Assembly: GCF_032362555.1 (NCBI RefSeq)
Contig: NC_083514.1
Coordinates: 5,007,001-5,071,000 of the forward strand
Direction: 5' to 3'
Length of the DNA stretch: 64,000 bases
Source: Amyelois transitella
Lineage: Eukaryota > Arthropoda > Insecta > Lepidoptera > Pyralidae
The number at the start of each line of letters is the position of its first letter. Position 1 is the first letter of the stretch. Below, piece after piece: positions 46,401 through 59,109 of this stretch. Both the position numbers and the translations under genes were made by a program. The notes below the pieces were generated by a model. The model searched no databases and had not been told where the DNA came from. It saw nothing but the letters and a program-made list of their open reading frames with translations.

Positions 46401-48222
46401 GATATGTATAAACTTGTCTTATTTATTGAACTACATGTTTACTTGTTGCTTTATGTGGAGGATAACACAATCCGGGTATTCTCCATATGTATTCTCCATA
46501 TTCGCTCGTTACTGCAAACTACTGCAAACATGGGTTCTAATTAAGAACAATATAAAAGTGAACTATATATCGGACTTTCGTGTTGCTTGTTTCAGATATT
46601 AATAGCTTGAGAAGAATTGTGACGAAAGTGCGGCGCTTTGTTGGCGCGTGCCTTTTGCTACAAACGTTTGATTTGGCTGTCCATATGAGATGGTAATTAC
46701 GGTTAATAAACATTGTAAAAAATATTATAGGAGGCAATATTTTGTTTCATGTTAGAGCCTTTACAAAAGTTACAAATGCCTCATTATTAGGTATGAATGC
46801 ATAAAAAAACAATGACAGTAATGTGATGTTTGAAAATATATTGTTCTTATGTGTGTCAAATTTTGTACGAGTACATAGTTAAAAACAGAAATGGTTTGTT
46901 AGATCTTATAATAAAGTTTTAAGAATTCATTACAAAGATCCAAAGTTTTATTTAGTGCGTACAACGTCATACATAATTATTGCTTTACGTTCAATTATTC
47001 AAGAAAAGGAGAATTATAGTAATAAAGAAAGGCATTCAGTTAAGGTATATAAATGAATATCTGATTACATCGAAACGTACCTAATTCCTATATCTTACGT
47101 CATAATTCTGTATTTACGGAGGTAGGTCACATTTAAACAGAAGCAAGCCAGCGAAACATCTGTGGCAACAGTTGGCACGGGAGGCGGAGTTTTATTGTAT
47201 TTTTTTATTACCGTCTGCATTGCAAGCAAGCTTATGACCACAAAAGCATCAGCTTGGTATAGTCTGCATTGAATCGAAGCCATTCTAAAGATAATGCAAA
47301 TTACTGGCGATATCCTGAAGAAAGTTATAAAACAGGGACGCTGCAAATGCCCTGTGCTTGCCCCAGGTGTGCCCGGTCAATGTGTACGCCTGATAGAGTG
47401 GAATGAATGACAACTCGCTTGTAAACCTCGCCCGCCCTGTCTTTGTTAATCAGGCTGGATACACTAACATTTAATGATTAAATATTTTCCAGACGCACTT
47501 TAGTATTATTGGTGAAGTTCACAAAGAGTTAACTAGAAAATAATGAGTTTATTACTTACAATCTAAAGCTGTTTTCGTAAAAACGTAAACTTCTGAAGTT
47601 TCTGATCTTAATTTTATAGTGTGCAATAAGATAATAATAAACGTTATATTATTTGGTTAATACATTATATAATATAATCCGAGATTCTCTTCGTTATCTA
47701 TGTGTTTTAAAATTTGATATAATAATAACATGAAATACGTTCGAAAATATCGAATCTTTTAACTCGGTGTAAGAATTAAAATTGCAAATTCGTGAGCGGT
47801 CACAAGTTTGTGTTAATTGTTTTCCGTTACTTTATAGCAGCATCTCACTATCTGCAGCAATAAACAAATAGAAATCTGACCATACTTAATGGTAGTAGAA
47901 GGTACTTTAAACAGCTAGGCAAAAAAAGTATTATTTCTACATCATTTCTGTGTGATCGGTAGTTGGTTAGTATCAATAAACTATAGGTATCATAAAGCAA
48001 CAATATAAATGTTTCATCAGTTTTAAAGCTATATATAAATTGCTGACCTAATAATAAAACTTTTCATTGAACTATCGCGTAAAACTTAACAAGAAACAAT
48101 GGTTGGAGTTCGTGACCACCAAAACTGAGAGGCCGAGAAAGTTGTGCCAGCAGTCGGCAGTCGCCGGGCGCGGGCGGAGCTGCATCGATTCTCTGTAAGA
48201 CTAGCGGCCCTCGGCCTCTCAC

Positions 48223-48282
48223 CGGCCTCTGCTGCTGCCCCCACAATGCCAGCATAATGTTCCGTGAAATTTGCGCCCCCAT
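48223..48282 (-). CDS. Candidate first exon of the dipeptidase gene (form A)
   Basis: ATG at 48282 in a good context (gtaacaATGG) opens 20 codons (MGAQISRNIMLALWGQQQRP) ending at a donor (ccg|gtgaga) in phase 0, the phase needed by the dipeptidase exon. MGxxxS at the start fits an N-myristoylation site. The join is inferred from phase, strand and codon composition only. Confidence 0.35.
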
Positions 48283-48599
48283 TGTTACCTTACAACTAAC
48301 CATCCATTCGCACCGCTTTTATACAGCGAGACCTGGATGTTTTATGGACCGAACTTCGAATAATACCCATGAATCACCCTCGCAAACATTAATGGAATTG
48401 AATCCAGAGTATTTCTACTAAACACAGGGTTTGTGGCAGATAAAATATTTATGGTGCAAATGTCAGAGTAGACCCATGTCGATTGTTATTTATACCACTG
48501 ACAGTTTGAATTATTTATGTTTAAATATGGCAGCATTGTGATGTACGAATGTTCTGTTTTCAAAAATAACCACACTACCCCAGGATCATTCATGAATAT

Positions 48600-48960
48600 C
48601 ATGTTCATTATTTTTCATTGGTACTCTATCTATTAGCATAAAATTTTGTGTCATAATTTTACATGGCATACCTTTGTTTAGCCTAATAATTGTTACGCAT
48701 AATATTATTTGGCATAACTTTTTAGGCATATTTCTTTAAGCATACCTACTATAAGCATAACCTAACCTAACCTAAGAAGTACTCGCCTTATAGCGCATTA
48801 CACTACATCTGCTCCGCGCAAAAAATAAATTAGTCTAAACTATATTTATGCCTATTGAAATAGTATGCCAACAAAACCAATAATGCCAAAAAACTTTTAT
48901 GGCAAAAAATAGTATGCGTAACTCATTATGCCAAACAAAATAGGACAAAAAGATATTAGT
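48600..48960. repeat. Mirror array of GGCATA/TATGCC motifs around (CCTAA)3
   Basis: Left of centre, gcata motifs recur about every 25-30 bp (ggcatacc, cgcataat, ggcataac, ggcatatt, agcatacc, agcataac). Right of centre the complement recurs (tatgcc, tatgcc, aatgcc, tatgcg, tatgcc). The centre has cctaacctaacctaa at about 48763-48777. Confidence 0.6.
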
Positions 48961-49392
48961 CGAATGAAAGGGATCCCATTTTCATTACATTCCACTTTTG
49001 CATTTGACCGCACATTTTCAATTTATTTGTAATTTTTAAATCTATGGTTTGTAAGATCTAGGTACGTAAAATTCTTTTGTAAGATGGATGTCTATTTGTC
49101 ACTCTTTGACGCAAAATCTTTATCCTGAAATTCTACGGGAGCTAGCGAAGTGACATGAAAATAAATGAATTCATGAATAATAGACGTCTTCAAATAGTAT
49201 AGCTTACTTTAAGCGCATTAGTGTGTCCTTGATTGATCAAAAGTTAAAATTTGTATTAAAACAAAGGCATCTAAATATAGATGGTCACTGAAATTTTAAG
49301 CAACATTAGGTACTCATACACTGTGATGTATTTAACATATACGAAAATGTGTGTTTTATTTTTTGGACGACCGGATTTTTCAACTAGGTCAT

Positions 49393-49502
49393 CCCTTAAA
49401 ATTAGATGGACCGGGCGCTTATGAGCACACAGCTCTAATGTACTACAAAGATAGCCCAGATCAATATCTCTTTGGACCGTCTGTAGAGAGCAGTGAAAAT
49501 AG
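49393..49502 (+). CDS. Possible internal exon, unknown protein (weak)
   Basis: Between an acceptor (tttcaactag) and a donor (aatag|gtaact) there is an open frame with HPLKLDGPGAYEHTALMYYK and DSPDQYLFGPSVESSE. It reads as coding, but needs a phase-1 upstream exon, whereas the nearest + exon (41284) ends in phase 0. Not recognised. Confidence 0.25.
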
Positions 49503-49894
49503 GGTAACTACCAACAACAAAAAAAAAGTTGTAAGTGAGTCAAGCAACCACTTTGATGTTATTTACAAACAGCGATGCGTGAACTAAGGCGATATTTCGG
49601 ACGTCAAGTTTCCCTAATTCCGACCTAAGTACGTACACCAAAAGGAACTCATAAAACGAATTCTCGAGAAAATATTTGTTAAAAGAGCCGAGTGAGGAGA
49701 GCCGTTTACCCGCCATGATTAAGGAAGAGATAACTGATGTTTTCCTTCCTCTACGTGTGTACCTACTTGATTACTACCTTTCCGAACTTTCTTCCTCTTA
49801 CGTAATTCATTCACGATGTTTATGACTGAATAAAGTACCTTATTAATGAATTACGGAAAATATTCAAATAAATCTTTGGTAAATCTCAATTTGG

Positions 49895-50045
49895 CCTTCC
49901 AGAATTGAAAAGACTGAAAGGCCCAATTGAGCTGCATGCCTTAATGATACAATTAAGATTCAAATAGTGACAGTTTGCTGCATCACCCATCGTCTAAAAG
50001 AAGAATATTAGCCTTTTCCTTGATTGACTTTTTCAACCTGGTACA
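49895..50045 (-). repeat. Old family-H fragment
   Basis: aaaagactgaaaggcccaat through to ccatcgtctaaaagaagaat. Confidence 0.55.
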
Positions 50046-50139
50046 CACTGTGTTTTTTCTTTGCTACATAAAACAACATGCTAAACCAGCAAGAAGTTCC
50101 AGTATACCTATGCGTAGGTACTAGGGATATTTTCTTGAA

Positions 50140-50250
50140 GACGATGACCTTACTTTTTGAATCTCAATTCCATCCATTAATCCATGCAGCTGATCTCAAC
50201 GTAGCCTTTTAGTCTTTACGAGATTGTTGACTATATCACCCCCGTTATTT
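50140..50250 (+). repeat. Old family-H fragment
   Basis: Has gaatctcaattccatccatt and ttagtctttacgagattgtt. Confidence 0.5.
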
Positions 50251-51009
50251 TTATGTATATATAGAAACAAGTTGTGTACAATTTGTGTATTTTTACGAGA
50301 TTTTATGTAATGAAAGAAAAAAAAATAACCCCCCCACTAAAAGATTTATATTTTGAGATATTTTGTAACTTCCCTCAACTTCATTAAAATGTTTTCCTTA
50401 AAACTTTTGTCTTAACAAAGATACCAATAGCTTGTCTGTAAAGATTAATCAAAATTAAATTAAACAACATTAATAAAAATACGAATTTATTTAGTTAAAA
50501 GCTCCAATCTATAAATATTATAAATGTGAATTTGTTTTTTTATACGTTTTTTACGTCCAAATCCCAGAACCGATTTCCACGAAACGCATACATACAGTAG
50601 TGTGCGAAGAAGTAAGTATACAGAGTACTCTCACGTGGTCGTGGCGAAAGCAAGAACAAATATACACCTACGTGCAATAAATTTATGAAATTTTATTTTC
50701 ATGACAAAAATAAATGCAATGCTCTCAAGTGTTTGTTTATTATATGAAGAAAGAGGACAATTTGAACGGTAAATGTAAATATTCCGACCTCTTTCCCTAG
50801 GTCGCGATAATACCTAAGGTACAATCAACTGCAGTTTCAACATCGCAGAATGTGCGTATCATTGAGTTTTTTCGAGGGGTCATTATTGACCACAATCATC
50901 TTGTTTGTTTTGTCTTCTCTATTAGTATGGTAGTAGTTTTATGTGCTAGTTGTAATAATAAACATGTATTTTTTTATTAAGAAGACCAACAGCTATTATG
51001 ATTAAGTAC

Positions 51010-51262
51010 AATATTGTACGGCTCACGACACCAATAGAAAAAAAAGGACCACATCATCTCTTTCTCATGGATCTTGTAAAACGCGACTAAGAGATAGACT
51101 TATAAACATGGAATTCTTTTTGTGGGCGATGGGCTAGGTACCTGTCCCTATTTCAATCTGAATTCTATCATTAAGCCAAACTGCTAAACGTGGCCACTCA
51201 GTCTTTCGAGACTGTTGGCTCTGTCTACTCCGCAAGGGGTCGTGATTATACGTATGTATAAA
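51010..51262 (+). repeat. Family-H retroposon, head diverged
   Basis: From the gtacggctcacgacaccaat head relic to the aaggggtcgtgattatacgt tail. Near full length. Confidence 0.75.
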
Positions 51263-51824
51263 TATGATAGAAATAAAATGGGCCGGAGAAAAAAAATTAA
51301 AGTTTGAATATTAAACGCTAAGAAACTTTAACCTTATCGAATAATCAAATTATAGTTTTTATTTGTCTACTAATTACTGTTTATAGGGTAAAAAAAGGTA
51401 AACATCAACATGCATTCATGCACATTCATATCGCGTCTTTTTCCTAGTATGTTAGACCGAACCGATTGTTTTATTTTTTATATTATATTTGAGTGATAAA
51501 CAAGATAAGGCCTAAGGTGATGCACGCAAGCTCAAATAATGCATACACACTCTTGCCTTGAATGTCAGATTGTCAGAATTCAATTCTTGATTTTGTCAAA
51601 GGTAGTAAAAAGTTCTAAATTTTATACGTATTTTATATTCAATAATGGAATTAAACTTAGAAAGAGTAACACGTTGACAGCACAACGCTTAATAGAATGA
51701 ATCTGATGTCTTTAAGGCTTTTGCTATTTTTACAATCTTAACGGGAAGTTTTCTCTATTGGATTAGTATGAAATTTACGTAAAAATCAAATCCTATCTTA
51801 TACTTTCTTCCTTCCTTCTCCTAA

Positions 51825-51957
51825 TATTAAAAATAGAATGTTTGTAAGGATTAATGTATGTTTGTGTAAAATAAAACCTAAATGAATACAATGGGTAATT
51901 TTTGTCCCGAAAATGATGAGGCGAAACGCCAGGGCACGCAGTTAGTCTAATATAAAA
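51825..51957 (-). repeat. LINE-derived tail fragment
   Basis: Ends aaacgccagggcacgcagtt, and begins taatattaaaaatagaatgt, the usual ends of this class on the - strand. Confidence 0.45.
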
Positions 51958-52494
51958 ATAATGTTAAGATTGTGAGCTTGGACATCTTAAAGCGTCCATT
52001 GGGACTACACTTAGTGCAAGGAAGGCCCTTTGTTTACTCTACGATAGGACCAACCCTTTACTCACAGCAAGCAATTTGTAGCCTTTAACCCGAGTTAACC
52101 TCAAACAAAGTTAAATTTCATTGATATAATCAAGGTAACCAATTAGATTACCTAGGCACTGGAAAACATTAGTGCAATGGGTGGTTGTTCCGCTAACCCT
52201 CATAATCAGTCATATTTAAGGCTTCAAAATTGCTTGATTCATTATTATTTCTCATTATTAACAATATTCAAACTTAGCAAAGTTGAAAGATATCGTGAAA
52301 CAAAAATTTATTTTAGGAATAACTCTTTGCCTACGCCTTATACTTGATACTAAAGTTACATATGAAATAATATTTTTATGGAGTTTTTATGACTCCTGTT
52401 AAACTAACAATGGGTTGAAAATAACATTAACGCGCTAACATAAGTAAGTAGATATATATTCTATTATTATTTCTTCTATAAGATTTTTTATTTT

Positions 52495-52710
52495 TTATTT
52501 CTTCGTAGTGAGCTATTGCTTTAGGATATACATTTACGTAGCAAACTACGAAATGCTACGCCTTTTTCATAGCGGGCTTTGCTTTGCTCTAAGTTGCTAC
52601 CTATTTTTGTAGCAAGCTGAGAAATGCTATGCTTTTTTCGTAGCGGGCTGCTCTCGGTAGCTACGCATCTATGTACGAGTTGCTACGAAAACTTCGTAGC
52701 ATAAATATGG
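52495..52710. repeat. Short array of GTAGC/GCTAC units
   Basis: cgtagcaaactacgaaatgctacgc-like units recur four to five times in both orientations. The wording resembles the minisatellite at 2230-2960 (tttcgtagc) but the units differ. Confidence 0.5.
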
Positions 52711-54414
52711 TCTACATTTTTGTCGAGGGCTTGTTGCATTTTATTCGTCCAAAGATTTTACTTTAAATCGTATGAAAGTTCTTTTTCAGCAATTTCGATA
52801 TAAATTAAAGGTAAATAATACTTTCACCTTTAAGTAGATTTTTTAGGTTAAATTTTTACGTTTTATCCTTAGATAAGTATAATTATTAGAGACTTCATTG
52901 GCGCATAGGTCCGTTTTATCTCGTTCCCGTGAAAATATATGGAAATTATGTATCATCATAGTCAAACCAATACTTTTACCATGTAAGACGAATGTACGCA
53001 TCATGTAAGACTAACTCATGCTCATGCATGCATTCAAAAATTATTTTTCCCACGTATTTGGGCTTGGTGTCCCAGTATTTCAAAGTTTTATACCTACCTA
53101 AAAGGTAAAAACAGGACCTTATTACTAAGCCTTGACTGTCTGTCACCTGGGTGTATCTCTTTAACTGTAATAGCTAGAAAGCTGAAATTATCACAGAATA
53201 TTTAGTTATATATTTTCCAAATAAGTTTAAAATAAAATTAAAGGGGTAATTTCGTTTAATGTGAAGATTTTCGTAATGATCGTTCGAATCCCTTCGTTTG
53301 GCCGTTAATAGATAGATGCAATAGTATTTTTCATTCTTAATTGAAACCGATAAATATAAGTGTTGTTATTTGAATTATTTATAGATGTTTGGCAAAAAAA
53401 GCCGCGACAGAAAAGAAAAGATACGGCGGTAATCCTTCAAATCTATAGAATTCAGTGACCCACTGAATTGAAATGAGCCCGCCTAAGCCCCCTGTACGGA
53501 CTAGCGAGCCACTCATACCTTGTTGGATACTCTTTAAAGAACTTAATCAGCTACCCCTTATATACTTATTACTGAAAAAGCTGACCCTTGTATTGCCCCT
53601 TAGAGGGCTGGAGAAAAAAAAATTGTACCTGTTTTTAAGTTGGACTAAACTAAACTTCATCAAAAAAGGACCCGCATTCAAATCATAGCAATAGTTTTCG
53701 CGCGATGCGACTACTCACAGACAGAAATAAAAAAAAACACACATTTTTGGCTTCTGCTGGTGATAAATAGACTCCTCGTGTGGAAATCTTTCAAGTACCG
53801 ACATCGTACAGTAACTATTTTATTATAAGTAAAGATTAATTATAAATAACTGGAAGCTATAAAGTCGTGAATATAGGCAGAGTATTTTGCTACGGCTACT
53901 TCTGCACTTGCCCTTTGGAAGCATGTCTTATTATAGTAGGTATGTTTAACATAAGCAATATTTGACATCAATATAATCACATGACTATACTAGATTGTAC
54001 GTGTAATATTTTCATTTAACCTTAAATTGTTAAGCATAAAATCCACAGTGCCTTTCTATTCTCATAATAACAATAGAAAGATGAAAATACCACGAAAATA
54101 TCAATGACAATTTCAATAAAGACTTTGCATCAATCAAAGCGAAACACTAGGCCATTATGAAGTCTAAATGGAATTAAAATCCGAATTGTACATTTCAATT
54201 CTATTATATTTGAATGAGTGAACTCGTGTTTAACGAAACCCTTTGGGTGAAATCAAGCGTGTAACCGGAGATAGATCGCGCCGGCAAATTTAACCGTTTG
54301 CTTTCCGAGTTCTGACACGAATTGCCAAACTGAGACGAGTTTCCATACGCAGCAAAACTTGCAGTTCTGACTAATAATATTTAAATTGAAGAGTGTCCTA
54401 TATACGTCAATACA

Positions 54415-54510
54415 CGTCTCTACATTTACAAGATAGACAGGGCCAATATTCTTGAAAATATTGTAAGGCCACGTTCAGATGTATGCCTTAAAGATGGAAT
54501 GAAAAATGAA
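54415..54510 (-). repeat. Family-H fragment
   Basis: agatagacagggccaatatt, then ggccacgttcagatgtatgc. Confidence 0.55.
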
Positions 54511-54764
54511 AATTGTCCTTATAGGTAATAAAAGAGGGACATAATTTTCGCAGAAACTGGATAAGACATTTTGTGTGTCGTAGTTGTACGTAGTCGCGGA
54601 TTAGAGCCAATTATATCCCTAATAAGGATTCATTTACGACTTACTGAAAATCATTAATTTTGTCCCGCATAGAGTCGAGTAAAAAAAGGTAAATTTACTA
54701 TCTACAACAAGAGAAAAAAGAAACATATCTATATAGTGTCAAACTTTCACATTTAGATATAACT

Positions 54765-55030
54765 AGCTGTCCCGGCAAACGTTGTTTTGCCATATAAATA
54801 TTTTTTAAGTAATTTCTAGTTAAAAAAATAATGTTAAGGGTGGACAACCCTTATCACTAAGGGCATACCTTAGTGATAAGGGTTGTCCACCGTTATTTAA
54901 AAATAGATGTTGCCCGATTCTATGACCTACCTACTCAATATGCTCACAAAATTTCATGAGAATCTGTCAAGTCGTTTCGGAGGAGTACGGGAACGAATAT
55001 TGTGACACGAGAATTTTATATATAAGATAT
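54765..55030 (+). repeat. LINE-derived tail (GTCCCGGCAAACGTTG type) with an internal hairpin
   Basis: Begins actagctgtcccggcaaacg and ends aattttatatataagata. It contains a perfect hairpin, arms 54839-54862 and 54868-54891. Confidence 0.7.
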
Positions 55031-55034
55031 AGGT

Positions 55035-55115
55035 GGAGGCGTGTGGTTCCCAAAACTAAAAAATAGAACCATTCCATTTCTTTCCCATGGATGCTCTAAA
55101 AGACGATTAAAGTAA
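55035..55115 (+). repeat. Family-H 5' fragment
   Basis: gcgtgtggttcccaaaacta through to tttcccatggatgctctaaa. Confidence 0.55.
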
Positions 55116-56139
55116 TTAAAATATTCATCTAGCATTTCGCACTCACCATAATCCAAATCGGCTTTTTTCTGAAAAGGTTGCGGAGGTCAGATGAGAGTCG
55201 TTTCGAGCAAAAACTTGACTAACCAAATCCAGAATCATGGTCAGAATCGCACCTTCACACCCTTTGCATTAATGTTAGTGTATTTGGGATTAACGTCAAG
55301 ACAAAAAAGAAAATGCATATGATAAACATGGAAGGAATATTAGATATATAGGATCGCAAAAAATCCACAATATTTTATAAAGGGAAAAGTCTTATTAGCC
55401 ATAGAGGGGACAATAGACTCTTATTTGATGAATTCATCATTCCATCATGAACTAGGTATTACGCAATAAACTCTTTCTTATCATTGATATGAATGGATTA
55501 TAATTTAAGATTAATCCCCAGTCCAATAAACAAAAACTAGTTGGTTATAATTTCATGGCATTAAAATGTAGGGCCATGTAAAAGCTAGGATATATTAAGA
55601 TCAAGAAATAGGATCAAAAACGGAGCAAATCTTGTAATGAAAGCATAAGTAATCTACATCTTTCAAACAAAAGAGAAATAATACCTGCTACTTACGTTCT
55701 CTAATTGCTATTCGAATTCTTTTTACAGTGTGGATAGTTTCTCATTAATCCTAAAGTTGTTAATCAGTTAAAGTTGTCTTCAAAACTTTCGCAACGTAAC
55801 TACGGCACGCGGCTTTGTGACCATTGGCCTCGGAAGATACTTTTTTATTTAAATTAAAGTTTCAGATCTTTCTCAGTTATACCTAATTGCCTCCATAATT
55901 GTTAAAAATAAATAATAATTGTAAAAAAATAGGGATATTTTAAATTTTTATGTTTTACAACAGTTTTCTACAATATACTGTAATAAATTTTTGGAATGAA
56001 TTCTTCTTATGTTTTAATTTAAAACTAGTATAGTTTAAATAAGCCCCTATGACTTCATGCGTAAAAAAGTCTAGATATAATCACAATGATTTATGTCTAT
56101 GCACTTATAAAAGTTTTAATAAATAAAAGGTATTTTTGG

Positions 56140-56192
56140 CTAAGTAAAACTTTAATATAAATATTATATATGTATATTAAAGTTTTACTTAG
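56140..56192. repeat. Perfect 20-bp hairpin
   Basis: Arms 56140-56159 and 56173-56192 are exact reverse complements with a 13-nt AT-rich loop. Confidence 0.9.
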
Positions 56193-56399
56193 TACGAATA
56201 TTATTTATTATAATAGGTAACTTTGAAACGATTTTAATTGAACTGAACTTTGACCATACCTACAACTTGAGCGCGCCAAACGTAATATTATATAATATGT
56301 AAAGTGTCAGTGACATGTAAACTACAAACAAATCAGCATGGAGCATCCCTATTGGACGCCGTGAATCATGCAAGATGAGGAGTGATGCTACAGATTGAG

Positions 56400-57005
56400 G
56401 AGGACATTCACACGTACGTGGGCGTGCGGAGACGTGATCGCGCGACAAACACAGGCATGCGCCGCGGGCGCCACCTGGTAGTCCATGTAGTTTCCGTAGC
56501 CCATGTGGTCGCAGGTGCAGGCGCAGTTCTCGATGTGCCGCCGCAGCTCGAGCTCGAGCTCCCACGGCGGCTCCATGAGCGCGTCGAGGGCAGCGGGCGC
56601 GCGCCGCGGCGAGCCCGCGCCTCCGCGCGCTGCGAATGCGGCCCCGGGCCGGGCGCGGGCCGCACCTGCGCGACGCCACCTGCCTCCCCGCCCCCCGCCC
56701 GGCGTGCTCCACCATACACCTTAACGGCTAGCGCGGTCCAGCGCTGGCGACACGGCCCTCGCACTCGCAGCAGCCCCGGGATGCTCCAGCCGGAGAGCAG
56801 CGAGCCGCGTCTCGCGCGGCGGTTCTTTTGTCGGCTCGCATAGCGTAGCGGCCGGCAGCCTGCAGAGGAATGCCGCGCGCCCGAGCCCGGCCGCAAGCTG
56901 CCCGGCCGTCCGGGTCGCGCCGGCGCCCCGAGCTCCACGTGACAGATCCGCCCCCACCTCCGCAGCCTCCGTCGTCTCTCTCCGCCGCACCGTCGGACAA
57001 CATCT
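56400..57005. promoter_or_regulatory. GC- and CpG-rich island
   Basis: About 600 bp of very GC-rich, CpG-dense DNA in an otherwise AT-rich window. Open frames exist in several phases, mostly composition artefacts (Arg/Ala/Gly-rich). The credible coding part is a - strand exon at 56475-56576. The rest would then be its 5' UTR and promoter. Confidence 0.6.
56475..56576 (-). CDS. Candidate first exon of the dipeptidase gene (form B)
   Basis: ATG at 56576 opens MEPPWELELELRRHIENCAC, continuing TCDHMGYGNYMDYQ, 34 codons to a possible donor (cag|gtggcg) in phase 0. G or C at nearly every third position and a balanced, Cys-containing peptide argue for real coding sequence. A second donor (gtacgt near 56417) would give a longer exon. 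Joining to the dipeptidase exon across 13 kb is inferred from strand and phase; it could belong to another gene. Confidence 0.35.
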
Positions 57006-57228
57006 TTCAGATGCACAATCGTCAGCTATCAATTAACTCTACGATATAGGTACATTTATAGAAAATTGGATTCTGAATGACGTGGAAAATGTTTTCATAT
57101 TTCCATCGTCGAGGGCCTCATTAATAACAGCCTCTTATACATTAATATCAATTATACAAAGCAATTTACCTTACTAACAAGCAGTAGATATAGCACGCTC
57201 AAAAACATTCTTAGATCTCTTATAGTAG

Positions 57229-57497
57229 ACTAGTTGTGCCCGCGACTTTATCCGCGTGGAATAGTTATTTTGGGCATCATTGAAGCCCTCAAGTATGAAT
57301 AAATTCCCCCGTTTTTTTCACATTTTCCATTATATCTTCGCTTCTAATAGTTAAAGCGCGATGTTATATAGCCTAAAGCCTTCCTCGATAAATAAGTCTA
57401 TTCAACACAAAAAAGAATTTTTCAATTCGAACCAGTAGTTCCTGAGATTAGCGCGTTCAAAAAACAAACTCGTCAACTTTATAATATTAGTATAGAT
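57229..57497 (+). repeat. LINE-derived element, GCCCGCGACTTTATCCGCG type
   Basis: First of three related + strand copies (also 62479-62797 and 63802-64000). Begins actagttgtgcccgcgactt and ends taatattagtatagat. Confidence 0.75.
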
Positions 57498-58856
57498 ACC
57501 AAACTTTGTTACTTACTACTACTAAATTGCACGTAATTTGGACTCATAAACCCTATGTTTTTTAGGACTTAAATATTTTTTTATACACATTGTCACTCTA
57601 GAATTTAATTTTCTTGTATAAGTTAGTTTTTGGTCCGTTAGAATTTCAAGGAAATATCAAGTACAGACTCTTAGTAGCTTTTCTGTCTTTGTGCCAAATA
57701 TCATCAGATTCAGTCCACTAATTTTTTCCAATAATATTTTACGTAACAAAGTAAAATACAAATCTTTTCTCTTTATATTGATTGATATGCATTAATAGTA
57801 AAACATCCCATATAAATAGTAAAACATACATATGCCTACGGTTTTATACCTTACGGGGTAGGCAGAGCCAACAGTATTTTCTAGACAAAGATAAGTATTT
57901 TTGATTGTAACGAATGAACTCAAAAACTTCTGAATTGAATTAGACCAAATTCGTTACAGAGATAGTGTAGTCTTTCGAAGTGTCTTTAGAAGTAACTTTA
58001 ATAATTCAAACATTAGTTTACAAATTTCCACCCTGGAAGGCCGGAGTGGGCCTAGTTCCGAACTGAAGCAAAAGCGAAGCGAAAAAACATCGGTAACAAA
58101 GCAAAAGCTAAACCAAATGCACTAAAATTTCCTTTTGGTGATGTTTACCGCAATGAGCCAATGCGCCGAACGCCACAGAATAAATGGAAGAGATCTTGTT
58201 ATTAAGTTATAATATTTTATCATACTGCATTATCGGAGGGCGTAAATTAACTGCACCATAAATAAATAATCGCTATGCGGTGCAACGTTTCCAGTGTTTA
58301 CGCGGACATTTTAAGCACGTGGTTCAAGCGTTACACTACACATTTACTCAAACTACAATTATTTATTTGCATGCATGTAGGTACGTACTTATATATATAG
58401 TTACCCAGTTTACATTCAACTAGCTGACCGAGCAGCTATTATGATCGGAGTATATCAACCATTTTATAAGGGAAAATGATTTGGGACGAAAATATAAGAG
58501 AAACCTATTTTCCCTGACGTGGGACCTAAATGACTGTTAGTTGATTTTTTTATAAAGAATAGGATACCAAGATGCCAATATCATAAAGCCTCGGTGTTAA
58601 AGTACCTTAAAGTTGCCCGATTGAACTGCATGATATTTTTATGCTATGTACATTAATTTTAGAACTTTTTTATGTTATGTACATTAATTTTAACGCTAAC
58701 CGTGACGCAATCGTGAGGAAACTTGCACATTCAGGCAACTGCATGTATAACCATTATGGATACGGTTGCGGTGGTCAGATAGCTTTAAATAAAAACCTGA
58801 CGTACCCAATAAGGATGGTCGTCAAAAGCTAACGTCAAAGAAGACCAAGTACATTA

Positions 58857-59075
58857 TGTGCCGTGTGATTTCACCAATAAGAAAAGAATAGGACCACTCT
58901 ATCTCGTTCCCATGGATGTCTCGCAGGCGACGGACTAGCAACTACTGTTTGAATCCCAATTCTATCATTTAGCAAAACAGCTGAACGTGGCCTATCAGTT
59001 TTTTCGAGACTGATGGCTCAGTCTGGGTCAGTCAGTCAGACGCAAAGCATGTAGATGTAATTATAAGTATGTATT
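58857..59075 (+). repeat. Family-H retroposon, diverged
   Basis: gtgccgtgtgatttcaccaa head to tagatgtaattataagtatg tail. Confidence 0.7.
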
Positions 59076-59109
59076 TATTCATGTGATGTTACAATTTCGC
59101 AAAATAATA

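Larger units (their letters stand above)
43532..48222. other. Dipeptidase 5' intron or flank with old repeats
   Basis: Contains LINE-tail DNA (44140-44455), a three-hairpin palindrome (45224-45304), a family-H fragment (46310-46400) and GC-rich patches near 45050-45140. No supportable exon. Confidence 0.45.

Noticed and set aside
56408..57032. Long open frames (150-200 codons) on both strands of the GC island
   Set aside because: Arg/Ala/Gly-rich translations in several overlapping phases are what high GC produces by chance; only the 34-codon - strand exon looks coding.
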